Shown here: piece by piece, positions 47,849 through 56,057 of the stretch
How the letters are laid out: each line of letters begins with the position of its first letter
Numbering within the stretch: position 1 is the first letter of the stretch
DNA from: Candidatus Pelagibacter sp. IMCC9063
Lineage (GTDB): Bacteria; Pseudomonadota; Alphaproteobacteria; Pelagibacterales; Pelagibacteraceae
Direction: 5' to 3'
DNA: 64,000 nt
Assembly (NCBI RefSeq): GCF_000195085.1
Contig: NC_015380.1
Location: forward strand, 41,001 to 105,000
Notes under the pieces: model-generated
What the model was told of the DNA's origin: nothing
The model's input: the letters and a program-made list of their open reading frames with translations, nothing else
Databases searched by the model: none
Translations under genes and position numbers: made by a program

Positions 47849-48489
47849 CTCAACAACTCAAACGCTTCGGCGTACTTATTGTTAGATTCTGCACCTCTAA
47901 TAACAGCAAGAGCATTGATGTTTTTTAAACTTCTAGGAAATGGATGTTTTTTAATTTCAGTTTTGTATATTTTTGCTATCTGTAATTTTTTTTTTATATA
48001 GCTGTCGATATTTACATAGTAATTTGGATCAAAGCCTTTTTTACTTATTTTTTTTAAACCATAGCCCGTTTCTGAAATAGTTTCATAACTTAAAATTTTA
48101 TTTACAAAAGGGTACCTGAAAGATTTAGTTGTCGCAGAAACTGCTTTAAATATTTTTTGATGATCGGTATGTGCATCATTTACATGCGGAACAAACACTT
48201 CATTAGGTTTAAATTCATTAAAAGTTTTTGAAAACTTTTCAATTAAAAGCTTAAGTAAAACTTTATCTAATTCGCTTGATGAAAAATTTAATTCGAAAAC
48301 TTTTGAAAATTTATATTTTTTCTTGACTAGGCTGATCTGCTTATTTCTTTTTTTTATTTCTTTAGTATTTGTTGAGCAAGTAACAATAAGCCAAGCCACT
48401 TTGTGACCTTGCTTAATTCTTTTTAAAATTGTACCACCAACACCCAGTGTTTCATCGTCAGGATGTGGGGAAATAATTATTGATCTCAT
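47833..48489 (-). CDS. PIG-L/LmbE family N-deacetylase
   Basis: 218 residues. Zinc-dependent deacetylase that removes N-acetyl from sugars or related small molecules. Seen: IIISPHPDDETLGVGGTIL with the HPDDE metal motif at residues 8-12, and VPHVNDAHTDHQ with the second His motif. Length fits the family. It overlaps the formyltransferase gene by 4 nt and PtmE by 16 nt, so it is part of the legionaminic operon. It may expose an amine for formylation or amidation. Confidence 0.85.
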   Translation of the reverse strand: MRSIIISPHPDDETLGVGGTILKRIKQGHKVAWLIVTCSTNTKEIKKRNKQISLVKKKYKFSKVFELNFSSSELDKVLLKLLIEKFSKTFNEFKPNEVFVPHVNDAHTDHQKIFKAVSATTKSFRYPFVNKILSYETISETGYGLKKISKKGFDPNYYVNIDSYIKKKLQIAKIYKTEIKKHPFPRSLKNINALAVIRGAESNNKYAEAFELLRCIEK

Positions 48490-49394
48490 TTTAAATACTC
48501 ATTTAGCTTAAAAGATTTTTTTGGGTAAATATCAATAAGTTTTATTGCGTTTTCGCCTGTCCTTATAATTGGGTTTTTGCTTTTTAATAAAATAACTTTT
48601 CCAGGTTCTTCTTTTACTTTCGTTTTAATTATTTTAACAGACTTAACTTTAAAGTTTTTACCTCCGTAGGTAAACGATGCGTAACTATATGGTTTACTTA
48701 ATGCATTTACCAATCTTTGTATACTTTTGGCAGACATTCTCCAGTCTATTTGGCCATCATTAAAGCTTCTTTTTCTTAAAAAAAATCCTTTGTTAAATTT
48801 TTTCTTCAATTCAGAATGGTTAAATTTTATTTTATTTTTATTCTTAATAATCTTTTTAATAACATCACTCACCTGTCCTTTTGCAACTAATTTTAATTTT
48901 TCATAGACGTAGCTTGAATTGTGACCACTCTTTAAAACAAAATTTTTTTGAGACAAAATTTTTCCTGTATCTGCAAACTTGGACATTACAAAAAAAGTGG
49001 GGCTAATTTTTTTTAAGCCTAAAATTATTGCCCATATAATAGGATGCCTTCCTTTGTACTTGTTAATATCTAAAGGGTGGTATCCGATAGAATAATATTT
49101 TGCTAAATTTAAAATTTTTTTACTTATAATATTGGACCAACCTATACAAAATATAAAATCAGGTTTTTTGCTTTTGATCCATGAGTACATTTCTTTATCA
49201 CAATTATTTTTCCAAAAAATATAAGGAATATTTTTGGCTTTAGCCAAACCTGATAAATCAGAAAAATCTGCATTAAAAATATTTTTTTTTTTAGTACATA
49301 TTCCGGTAATATTTACATTTTGATTTAGCAATTCAATTAATACTGTTTTTGAAAATTGAACACACCCTATAAATACAATATTAATTTTGTTCAT
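48486..49394 (-). CDS. Formyltransferase family protein (amino-sugar N-formyltransferase)
   Basis: 302 residues: an N-terminal formyl-THF transferase domain and a C-terminal Fmt-like domain. Seen: INIVFIGCVQFSKTVL, FIFCIGWSNIISKKIL, YHPLDINKYKGRHPIIWAI (the active-site His with a shifted Asp context), ADTGKIL and DGQIDWRMSAKSIQRLVNAL. Predicted to formylate an amino-sugar with N10-formyl-THF; not a true methionyl-tRNA formyltransferase given its place in the operon between LegG and the PIG-L deacetylase. Confidence 0.82.
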   Translation of the reverse strand: MNKINIVFIGCVQFSKTVLIELLNQNVNITGICTKKKNIFNADFSDLSGLAKAKNIPYIFWKNNCDKEMYSWIKSKKPDFIFCIGWSNIISKKILNLAKYYSIGYHPLDINKYKGRHPIIWAIILGLKKISPTFFVMSKFADTGKILSQKNFVLKSGHNSSYVYEKLKLVAKGQVSDVIKKIIKNKNKIKFNHSELKKKFNKGFFLRKRSFNDGQIDWRMSAKSIQRLVNALSKPYSYASFTYGGKNFKVKSVKIIKTKVKEEPGKVILLKSKNPIIRTGENAIKLIDIYPKKSFKLNEYLK

Positions 49395-50552
49395 AAAATT
49401 TTTCTTTATTTATATTGGTTAAATCTTTTTTTGATATTATCCTTAATATGTTATGAACTGTATTTTTTTTGTAGTATGGGTTTTTCAGATTCTTTAGCCT
49501 ATCTTTAAATTTAGCACTTAATAATTTTTTTATTGATTTGGTAATCTCTTTGCTTACTGGAGCGCAATTGATGATAGATTTTGCTTGAATACGACCACCT
49601 TGCCTATTGCCTATATTTATAGTCCCAACTTTAAAAGAGGGTGCCTCAAGTATACCACTAGAAGAGTTTCCAACTACGCCCGCACAATGATTAAGTAAGC
49701 TATAATACATTTCCGTTCCTAAAGAGGCATAAAAATAAGCATTGTCATAATTTTTTACAAAACTTTTAATTAAATTAAAAATATTATTATGATTGACCTC
49801 AAGGTTTGGCGCTGTAAATACAAATTGCAAATTTTTAAATTTTTTAAGTGAATCTAGTAAATTTAAGAAATGAGATTTCGTATTAGAATTATTTAAAGTC
49901 AATGGGTGAAGTGTAATAAGTAAAGTTTTTTTTAATAGACTGATTCTTAGTTTTCTTTCCACCAAAGTTTTGCTCAGAAGATTCATTTCTTTTATATTTG
50001 AGGCTCCCAGACCACCAAAGCAAAAAATGTTTTTAGGCTGCTCGCCCATTTGCTCTAATTTTTTTTTGTACTGCTGATGTGATGTAAAGTGTAAAGATGC
50101 CAATTTAGTAATGGCATGCCTAATAGAATTATCTATTATTCCCTCTGTACTCTCTCCTCCGTGTATATGGATGATCGGAATATTGTATATCGTGGCTATA
50201 CTTGCGATAGACAACATTTCAAATCTATCTCCAAGAATCACAACTGCATCAAAATGGTTTTCTTTAAATATTTTGTTAATTTCTTGACTAATTTTAACAA
50301 AAAAATTTGATATATCTTCTGGTTGATCATTTGTTAGATTGAGAGAAATTGACTTAAATATTTTTATTTTATCATTTTCAATTTCTTTATAGCTATCTCC
50401 AAATTTTTTTATGCCATGAGAACCACAAACTATCAATTTAGATGAAAATTTTTTAGATTCTTGTGATTGCCTTATTAGAGTTTTTAAAAGACCGTAATCG
50501 GCTCTAGTAGATGTTACAAAACAAATTTTTTTTTCTTTTTATATCTCTTCAT
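49381..50552 (-). CDS. legG: Hydrolysing nucleotide-sugar 2-epimerase, LegG/NeuC type (frameshifted at start)
   Basis: About 390 residues of GT-B fold. Releases the nucleotide from a nucleotide-activated diacetamido-sugar with C2 epimerisation to give the hexose for LegI. Seen: KICFVTSTRADYGLLK, VVILGDRFEMLSIA, IHIHGGESTEGIIDNSIRHA, LHFTSHQQY and VVGNSSSGILEAPSFKV. The N-terminal 38 residues are in frame with the rest, but the only ATG (50552, overlapping the LegI stop by 14 nt) reaches them if an A9 run (plus 50526-50534) has one more base. Confidence 0.88.
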
Positions 50553-51534
50553 CTTTACTGTAATTTTTTTTAGATTTTGTTCCTAAAACTTTATACCAAT
50601 TTAATGGTGAAATTCCTTTTTTAGATCTCTTGGTCGTTAAATTTTTTTCTGAAAAAGAATCATTTTTTTTTATATTTTGAAACGCAACAATAGATTTTTT
50701 TACTACTGATTTGTTTTGCATTTCAATTTTAGAAATTTTCTTTTCATAGGGTCCTAGACTTTTTTCAATATTTCTTATGGAATCCACTAGTTGTTTCAAT
50801 TCTTCAAAATTAAGACTTGATGAATGATCAGGACCAGTCATTTTTTTATCTAAGGTGAAGTGCTTTTCAATAACAGTAGCACCTAGGGCGACTGCTGCTA
50901 CCGATGCCTCAATCCCAATTGTGTGATCGGAAAATCCAACGTTCAAATTAAAAAAATATTTTAAAAATACTATAGAGTTTAAATTAAGATCTAAAAAATT
51001 GGTAGGATATGCAGAGTGACAATAAAGCAAAGTGATATTTTTTTTATTCATTCCGGCTTTTAAAAGCTCTTTAATACTTAAATCAATTTCTTTGTTACTC
51101 GACATACCAGTAGAAAGTATAATCTTTTTTTTTATTTTACCCACCGCCTTTAGAAAAGGCAAATTACCTAGGTCAGTTGAGGAAATTTTAATAATTGGTA
51201 ATTTTTTTTTTAAAAAATTCAGGCTTTTGAGATCAAAGGGTGTAGATAGATATTTAATTTTTTTTTTTTTACAATATTCAAAAAGTAAATTTTGTTTTTC
51301 GAAGCTTAGTTCTAGATTTTTTAATAGCTCATATTGAGTTTGTTGGTTTGCATTTTTTTTTTGATAATTTGCTAAATTTGTTTTTTTGGTTGTTATCTCA
51401 CTAGCTATAAAAGATTGAAATTTTACATAATCAACTTTTGCTAACTTGGCTTTATCAATCAATTTTTTTGCAAGTATTATGTTACCGTTGTGGTTAACTC
51501 CTATTTCAGCGATAATAATGGTTTTTTTTTTCAT
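50539..51534 (-). CDS. legI: Legionaminic acid synthase (NeuB family)
   Basis: 331 residues. Condenses a diacetamido-tetradeoxy-hexose with PEP. Seen: IIIAEIGVNHNGNIILAKKL, YVKFQSFIA, STPFDLKSL, KISSTDLGNLPFL, ILSTGMSS, YCHSAYPT, VGFSDHTIG, VIEKHFTLD, GPDHSSSL and a C-terminal SAF domain with KKSIVAFQNIKKND. It is clearly distinct from the PseI at 36945-38020. Linked by a 4-nt overlap to the upstream acetyltransferase gene. Confidence 0.9.
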   Translation of the reverse strand: MKKKTIIIAEIGVNHNGNIILAKKLIDKAKLAKVDYVKFQSFIASEITTKKTNLANYQKKNANQQTQYELLKNLELSFEKQNLLFEYCKKKKIKYLSTPFDLKSLNFLKKKLPIIKISSTDLGNLPFLKAVGKIKKKIILSTGMSSNKEIDLSIKELLKAGMNKKNITLLYCHSAYPTNFLDLNLNSIVFLKYFFNLNVGFSDHTIGIEASVAAVALGATVIEKHFTLDKKMTGPDHSSSLNFEELKQLVDSIRNIEKSLGPYEKKISKIEMQNKSVVKKSIVAFQNIKKNDSFSEKNLTTKRSKKGISPLNWYKVLGTKSKKNYSKDEEI

Positions 51535-52118
51535 TGTGATAGAGTTATTTTAGAAAACATTTTGATAAATGAACCCTCTTTAAGTTTAATGTTTTCTTTA
51601 ATTACAGAACCTGATCCAATAAATGTATTTCTTTTAATATTGCAGTTTCCATTAATGATCACTCCCGTTGATACGTGTGTATTTTCTTCTAGTACAACAT
51701 CATGTTCGACCAGAGACTGATTATTTACAATACAATAATCCTTAACAATTGAGTTTGTATTAATTACCACTTTATGAAAAATTTGAACTCCATCTCCAAT
51801 TTTTATATTCTTTAATAAAACAGAATGCGGAGAAATTATTGAAGGTATTTTAAATTTTTTTTTTAACAATTTTGCAATAAACTTACCTCTATCTTGTAAA
51901 TTTTTATAAAAAGTAATAGCTAGTGCAATGTTTTTGCAATGTTTAGACAATTTTTCTAAGTCATTGTCACTATATTTTATAGTGTATCCACAAATTTTTT
52001 TCCCTACCTCTTTTTTTAACCCAATTATACCAATTATTTTATATTTTTTAGTTGACTCTATTAAACCTATCAAAGACTTAGAATGACCACCAGCTCCATA
52101 AATTAAAATGTTTTTCAT
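51531..52118 (-). CDS. legH: NeuD/PglD/LegH-type acetyltransferase
   Basis: 195 residues. An N-terminal Rossmann-like part with ILIYGAGGHSKSLIGLI leads into left-handed beta-helix repeats (IGDGVQIFHKVVINTNS, IVNNQSLVEHDVV with the His proposed as catalytic base in PglD, STGVIINGNC). Predicted to N-acetylate the 4-amino group added by LegC. Position between LegC and LegI supports LegH over NeuD. Confidence 0.85.
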   Translation of the reverse strand: MKNILIYGAGGHSKSLIGLIESTKKYKIIGIIGLKKEVGKKICGYTIKYSDNDLEKLSKHCKNIALAITFYKNLQDRGKFIAKLLKKKFKIPSIISPHSVLLKNIKIGDGVQIFHKVVINTNSIVKDYCIVNNQSLVEHDVVLEENTHVSTGVIINGNCNIKRNTFIGSGSVIKENIKLKEGSFIKMFSKITLSQ

Positions 52119-52119
52119 T

Positions 52120-53274
52120 TTATTTTAGTAAAAAAACACTGCCTGGTAAGCAAACAGTGCTTTTATATATCCTTACTGTGTTTCTTAATGACATTTTTTG
52201 ACAATGTTTAAAAGGTAGCAAAAGATGCATTGGTTTCCAAAGAGATCTTAAAAAAAAATTTTGTGTGTGTGCGCTTTTAATAAGTCTTGTCAGGTTAATC
52301 TTTTTATTAGTTGCCGTGATTGTTGGTAGCCAATAATTGCTACTTAGTTTATTTATTGGCTCTAATAGTTTATATTGATTGTTTTTGAATATACTTTTGT
52401 AGTAAAGATAAATTAATTTTTTTTTACTTACAAAGTGTTGTAATTTTTTTAGTTGCGAAATTCCAAGTGCGGCATTTAAACTTGGCATTCTATAGTTGTA
52501 CCCAACATCATCATGGGCAAATTCAAAAGGATGTTTTTTTTTGCAATTAGAAATATAGTGTAATGCCTTTTTATAATGTATTTGTTTTTTAAATATTATT
52601 GCCCCCCCACCTCCAGTTGATATTATTTTATTTCCATTAAAGCTTAAAATTCCAACTTCCCCGAAAGTTCCGAGTTTTTTATTTTTATAGGAAGATCCAA
52701 TTGCTTCTGCGGCATCTTCAATTAAAACTATTTTATAGCGATTAAGTAACACCAAAAGCTTATCTATTTCACAGCAAAGACCATTTATATGAACTAAAAC
52801 AAAAGCCTTTATATGTTTTTGAGTTTTTTTATTTATACATTTTTTATTTTTAATAATAGTTTTTTTCTTCAAATATGCTTCGAGCTTTTTCAAGTCTACG
52901 GAAAGCGTACTTTGCTCAATTTCATAAAAGTGAGGTTCACTATTGCAATATTTTATTGCATTGATTGTGGAGATGTAAGTCATTGATGGGGCTAAAACTT
53001 CATGATTATGGTTAATGCCCATTACTTTATATGCTATATGTAGCGCTGCTGTTCCATTAACCAATGATAAAGTTTTTTTCTCTCCCAGATATTTTCCCAG
53101 TTTTTTTTCAAATACAGAAGTATACTTTCCATAAGAAGATATTTCCTTAGATTTAAGTGCTGCCAAAACTGAAGTAATATCATCCTTCAATATATGAGGT
53201 TCATGTAAATAAATTTTTTTTTGTTTAAATTTTTTTTTAATATTTTTAATTAATTTTAAAAAATTTTTATTCAT
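52120..53274 (-). CDS. legC: LegC-family aminotransferase
   Basis: 384 residues, PLP-dependent. Aminates the 4-keto-6-deoxy product of LegB. Seen: KIYLHEPHILKDDITSV and GKYTSVFEKKL at the N terminus, LVNGTAALHIAYKV, IEDAAEAIGSSYK and the Schiff-base Lys in FNGNKIISTGGGGAI, the LegC-characteristic motif, followed by DVGYNYRMPSLNAALG. Its start overlaps the LegB stop by 4 nt. Confidence 0.92.
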   Translation of the reverse strand: MNKNFLKLIKNIKKKFKQKKIYLHEPHILKDDITSVLAALKSKEISSYGKYTSVFEKKLGKYLGEKKTLSLVNGTAALHIAYKVMGINHNHEVLAPSMTYISTINAIKYCNSEPHFYEIEQSTLSVDLKKLEAYLKKKTIIKNKKCINKKTQKHIKAFVLVHINGLCCEIDKLLVLLNRYKIVLIEDAAEAIGSSYKNKKLGTFGEVGILSFNGNKIISTGGGGAIIFKKQIHYKKALHYISNCKKKHPFEFAHDDVGYNYRMPSLNAALGISQLKKLQHFVSKKKLIYLYYKSIFKNNQYKLLEPINKLSSNYWLPTITATNKKINLTRLIKSAHTQNFFLRSLWKPMHLLLPFKHCQKMSLRNTVRIYKSTVCLPGSVFLLK

Positions 53275-54263
53275 GTGTTGTATGTGTTGGAATTGTATTG
53301 TTTGAGATTATCCTCAACTTTAAACCAAGAAATTGTTTTTCTAATACCATCTTGAAAACCTCTCAAGCCAGCTTTGCTAGGTTTCCATTTCAAAAGTTTT
53401 TTGGCTTTCTTATTGCATCCTAACAATCTATTTACCTCACTGTTGCCTGGTCTAAATCTTTTTTTATCAAAAATTAATTTTAAATGTGGCTTACCAATTT
53501 CTCTTTTTACTATTTCTATTAACTCTTTAATTGAAGTTTCATAACCTGTTGAAATATTGATAGTTTCTCCTAAGATATTTTTTGCAGTTAAGGCACATAT
53601 AAAGCCGTTGACTGTATCATCTACATAAGTGAAGTCTCTAAAAGATTTTATATTTCCAACTTTTATAAATTTTTTACTATTTAGAACCTGAGCTATAATA
53701 GAAGGAATGATTGCTCTTGCGGATTGTCTTGGACCATAGGCATTAAAGGGTCTCAAGACTGTTACTGGAAGATCGAAAGACTTAAAAAAAGATATGGCAA
53801 TACTATCTGCCGAAACTTTTGTTGCCGCATATGGGGATTGTGGAGACAATGGGTGGGTCTCATCTATAGGTACGTACTGCGCACTTCCATAAACTTCACT
53901 AGTAGACGTTACAAATATTTTTTTTACTTTGTGTTTTCTTGATGCATTAAGAATATTTGTAGTTCCTTTTATATTTGTATCTAGAAATGAATTAAAAGAA
54001 ACATAAGAATGAGGAATTGAAATTAGAGCAGCTAAATGGAACACGCAATCTATGTTTTTAAAATTTTCTAATAAAAAGTTTTCATCTCTAATATCGCCAA
54101 ATATAATTTTTAGATTTTTATTATTTTTTAAATGATCAAGCCACCCTGCACTATTAAAAGAATTGTACAAAACCAAAGCTTTAACTTTGTGTCCTACATT
54201 AAGTAGTTTCTCAACAAGATGACTACCTATAAATCCTTCAGAACCAGTTACTAATATATTCAT
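53271..54263 (-). CDS. legB: NAD-dependent nucleotide-sugar 4,6-dehydratase, LegB
   Basis: 330 residues, extended SDR. Seen: ILVTGSEGFIGSHLVEKL, YNSFNSAGWLDHL (typical of LegB), GDIRDENFL, HLAALISIPHSY, TSTSEVYGSAQYVPIDETHP, SPYAATKVSADSIA with the YxxxK pair, RPFNAYGPRQSARAIIP and RDFTYVDDTVNGF. First dedicated step of legionaminic acid synthesis. It lies 12 nt after the ABC transporter gene and starts the run of biosynthetic genes. Confidence 0.94.
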   Translation of the reverse strand: MNILVTGSEGFIGSHLVEKLLNVGHKVKALVLYNSFNSAGWLDHLKNNKNLKIIFGDIRDENFLLENFKNIDCVFHLAALISIPHSYVSFNSFLDTNIKGTTNILNASRKHKVKKIFVTSTSEVYGSAQYVPIDETHPLSPQSPYAATKVSADSIAISFFKSFDLPVTVLRPFNAYGPRQSARAIIPSIIAQVLNSKKFIKVGNIKSFRDFTYVDDTVNGFICALTAKNILGETINISTGYETSIKELIEIVKREIGKPHLKLIFDKKRFRPGNSEVNRLLGCNKKAKKLLKWKPSKAGLRGFQDGIRKTISWFKVEDNLKQYNSNTYNT

Positions 54264-54275
54264 GTTTTAATAATT

Positions 54276-56009
54276 TTATTTAATTCTAAGCAGTTTACCA
54301 TTTTCAACTTTAAATGCCTTATTAAAATATTTTAAATTAGAAAGTCTGTGAGTTACACAAATAATCATTTTCTTTTTATACCTATTAACCAAATTATTAA
54401 AAATAGTTTTTTCGGTTTTTTCATCCAGAGAGGATGTCGCTTCGTCTAGAACTAGAATATTAGACTTACCAATTATTGCCCTTGCAATTCCAATTCTTTG
54501 TTTTTGCCCAAAAGATATGTTTTTTCCATTCTCCAGAAGAGGAAAGTTTTCTTTTTGTTTTTTTGATTGAACAAGTGAATACAGGTCGCTATCTGAAAGG
54601 GCTGACATTAAGTCCGTGGGCTTAAAATCTTTAACGGATTTATCAAAATAAATATTATTTTTAATTGAACTTTCCAATATGAGAATGTCTTGAGGGACAT
54701 AAGAAACCATATTATTAAAAAGATACAAAGGATAATTATCTCCATTAACCAATACCTTGCCTGATGATGGTGATACCAATCCTAAAATTAAATTAAGCAA
54801 AGTGCTTTTTCCAGATCCAGTTTCACCAACAATACAAATTTTGTCATTGCTTTCTATATCTATCGAAACATTACTTAACGTGAATTTTTTATTTTTATCA
54901 AATTTAAAATAAATATTTTTTATAGAGATTTTCTCTAATTTGGAACTTAAGTATTTTTCTTTAAATTTAAAATTTAATGGAATGGATTGAATTTCTTTAA
55001 TTGATTTTAATGAGACAGATATAAATTTAATACTATTTATTGAGTTTACTATTCTAGTGAATGAAGGCATTAATCTTATAACACAAAGCAAAGTTATCCC
55101 AATCTGAAATTGAACATAATCTAAATCTTTTGAATCAAAATATAAGAACATGATAGCCGAAGATAAAAAGATTATAAGAATAAATTCTAATAAATTTTTA
55201 CTTAACAAAACTATTAAGTTTCTTTTTAAATTTGCCTTCACTAGCGTATCTGAAATATTGGAAAAAATTTTATAAAAAAAGGTATTTAGTTTTTCAACTT
55301 TAATATAGTTGAGTAAACCAAAGGTTTCATTGATGACTCTAAGAAATCTCATTTGATATTCTTGTCTTACGGCTCCCGCAATTTTAATAATTTTTTTAAA
55401 ATAACCGATATAAAAAAAACTGAATAATATTAAGATACAAATTATAGATAAATACAATTTGTAGTTTAGTGAAATTAAAACTATCGATATACTCAAAATA
55501 ATTATCGAGTCTACGACAATATCTATAAAAAATTTTATTAGACTTATTAAGTTTGGTATCTCTCTGTCTAAATTTCTTACAATTGATGATGAATTGCCTT
55601 TTAAAAAAAATTTATAATTTACCTCTAGATATTTTTTAAAAACTCTCTGACTCAAACCCACATGAAGTTTTGCAAAAAAATTTTCTCTATATCTTACAAT
55701 TAGTGCTAGTAACAAATTTTTTATTCCAAATGCAATAATGACAAAGGTACAGAGAGAAATTAAAATACTCTGAGTGTCTATAACTTTAAAATTTAAATAA
55801 TTAAGTGTGTCTATGCTTATGTAGGTTTGGACTTTGGTCATTGTTAGCTCTGGAGAAATAATAAACCCGATTAGAGGCACTAAAGAGGTAATGCTAATTA
55901 ATTCTAGTAATATTGTAAAAAAATAAAAAATAAAAATTTTTTTAATTCGTATTAATTCTTTTTCATTGAGTAAAAATAAAAAAGTTTTTAGGAATTTTTT
56001 AATTTTCAT
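54276..56009 (-). CDS. ABC transporter, fused permease-ATPase (PglK/MsbA-like)
   Basis: 577 residues. Six hydrophobic helices in the first 330 or so residues, then an ATPase domain with Walker A GETGSGKSTLLNLI, Q-loop VPQDI, signature NISFGQKQRIGIARAI, Walker B ILVLDEATSSLDE and the H-loop His in CVTHRLSN. The layout matches lipid-linked oligosaccharide flippases such as PglK. It is the first gene of the large minus-strand array and the only obvious translocator in the window, so it probably exports the assembled lipid-linked glycan. Confidence 0.88.
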   Translation of the reverse strand: MKIKKFLKTFLFLLNEKELIRIKKIFIFYFFTILLELISITSLVPLIGFIISPELTMTKVQTYISIDTLNYLNFKVIDTQSILISLCTFVIIAFGIKNLLLALIVRYRENFFAKLHVGLSQRVFKKYLEVNYKFFLKGNSSSIVRNLDREIPNLISLIKFFIDIVVDSIIILSISIVLISLNYKLYLSIICILILFSFFYIGYFKKIIKIAGAVRQEYQMRFLRVINETFGLLNYIKVEKLNTFFYKIFSNISDTLVKANLKRNLIVLLSKNLLEFILIIFLSSAIMFLYFDSKDLDYVQFQIGITLLCVIRLMPSFTRIVNSINSIKFISVSLKSIKEIQSIPLNFKFKEKYLSSKLEKISIKNIYFKFDKNKKFTLSNVSIDIESNDKICIVGETGSGKSTLLNLILGLVSPSSGKVLVNGDNYPLYLFNNMVSYVPQDILILESSIKNNIYFDKSVKDFKPTDLMSALSDSDLYSLVQSKKQKENFPLLENGKNISFGQKQRIGIARAIIGKSNILVLDEATSSLDEKTEKTIFNNLVNRYKKKMIICVTHRLSNLKYFNKAFKVENGKLLRIK

Positions 56010-56057
56010 ATATACTTGAATAGTACTTAATTGGTAATTTTATTATAGTAAAGGGAT
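56010..56057. promoter_or_regulatory. Divergent promoter region between ABC exporter and phosphoramidate operon
   Basis: The only space between two long divergent gene arrays, 48 bp. On the plus strand a TTGAAT (56016-56021) and TATTAT (56041-56046) are 19 bp apart, and AAGGG (56051-56055) lies 2 nt before the ATG at 56058. The spacing is imperfect, and transcripts would have very short leaders. Assignment rests on layout more than on motifs. Confidence 0.35.

Noticed and set aside
47595..47885. Plus-strand open frame of 96 codons
   Set aside because: It is antisense to the CBS domains of PtmE, which carry clear family motifs.
48486..49394. Formyltransferase considered as methionyl-tRNA formyltransferase
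   Set aside because: It is embedded in a sugar operon with 4-nt and 14-nt overlaps and has an altered active-site context.
51032..51337. Plus-strand open frame of 101 codons
   Set aside because: It is antisense to LegI; its composition is what a reversed Lys-rich gene gives.
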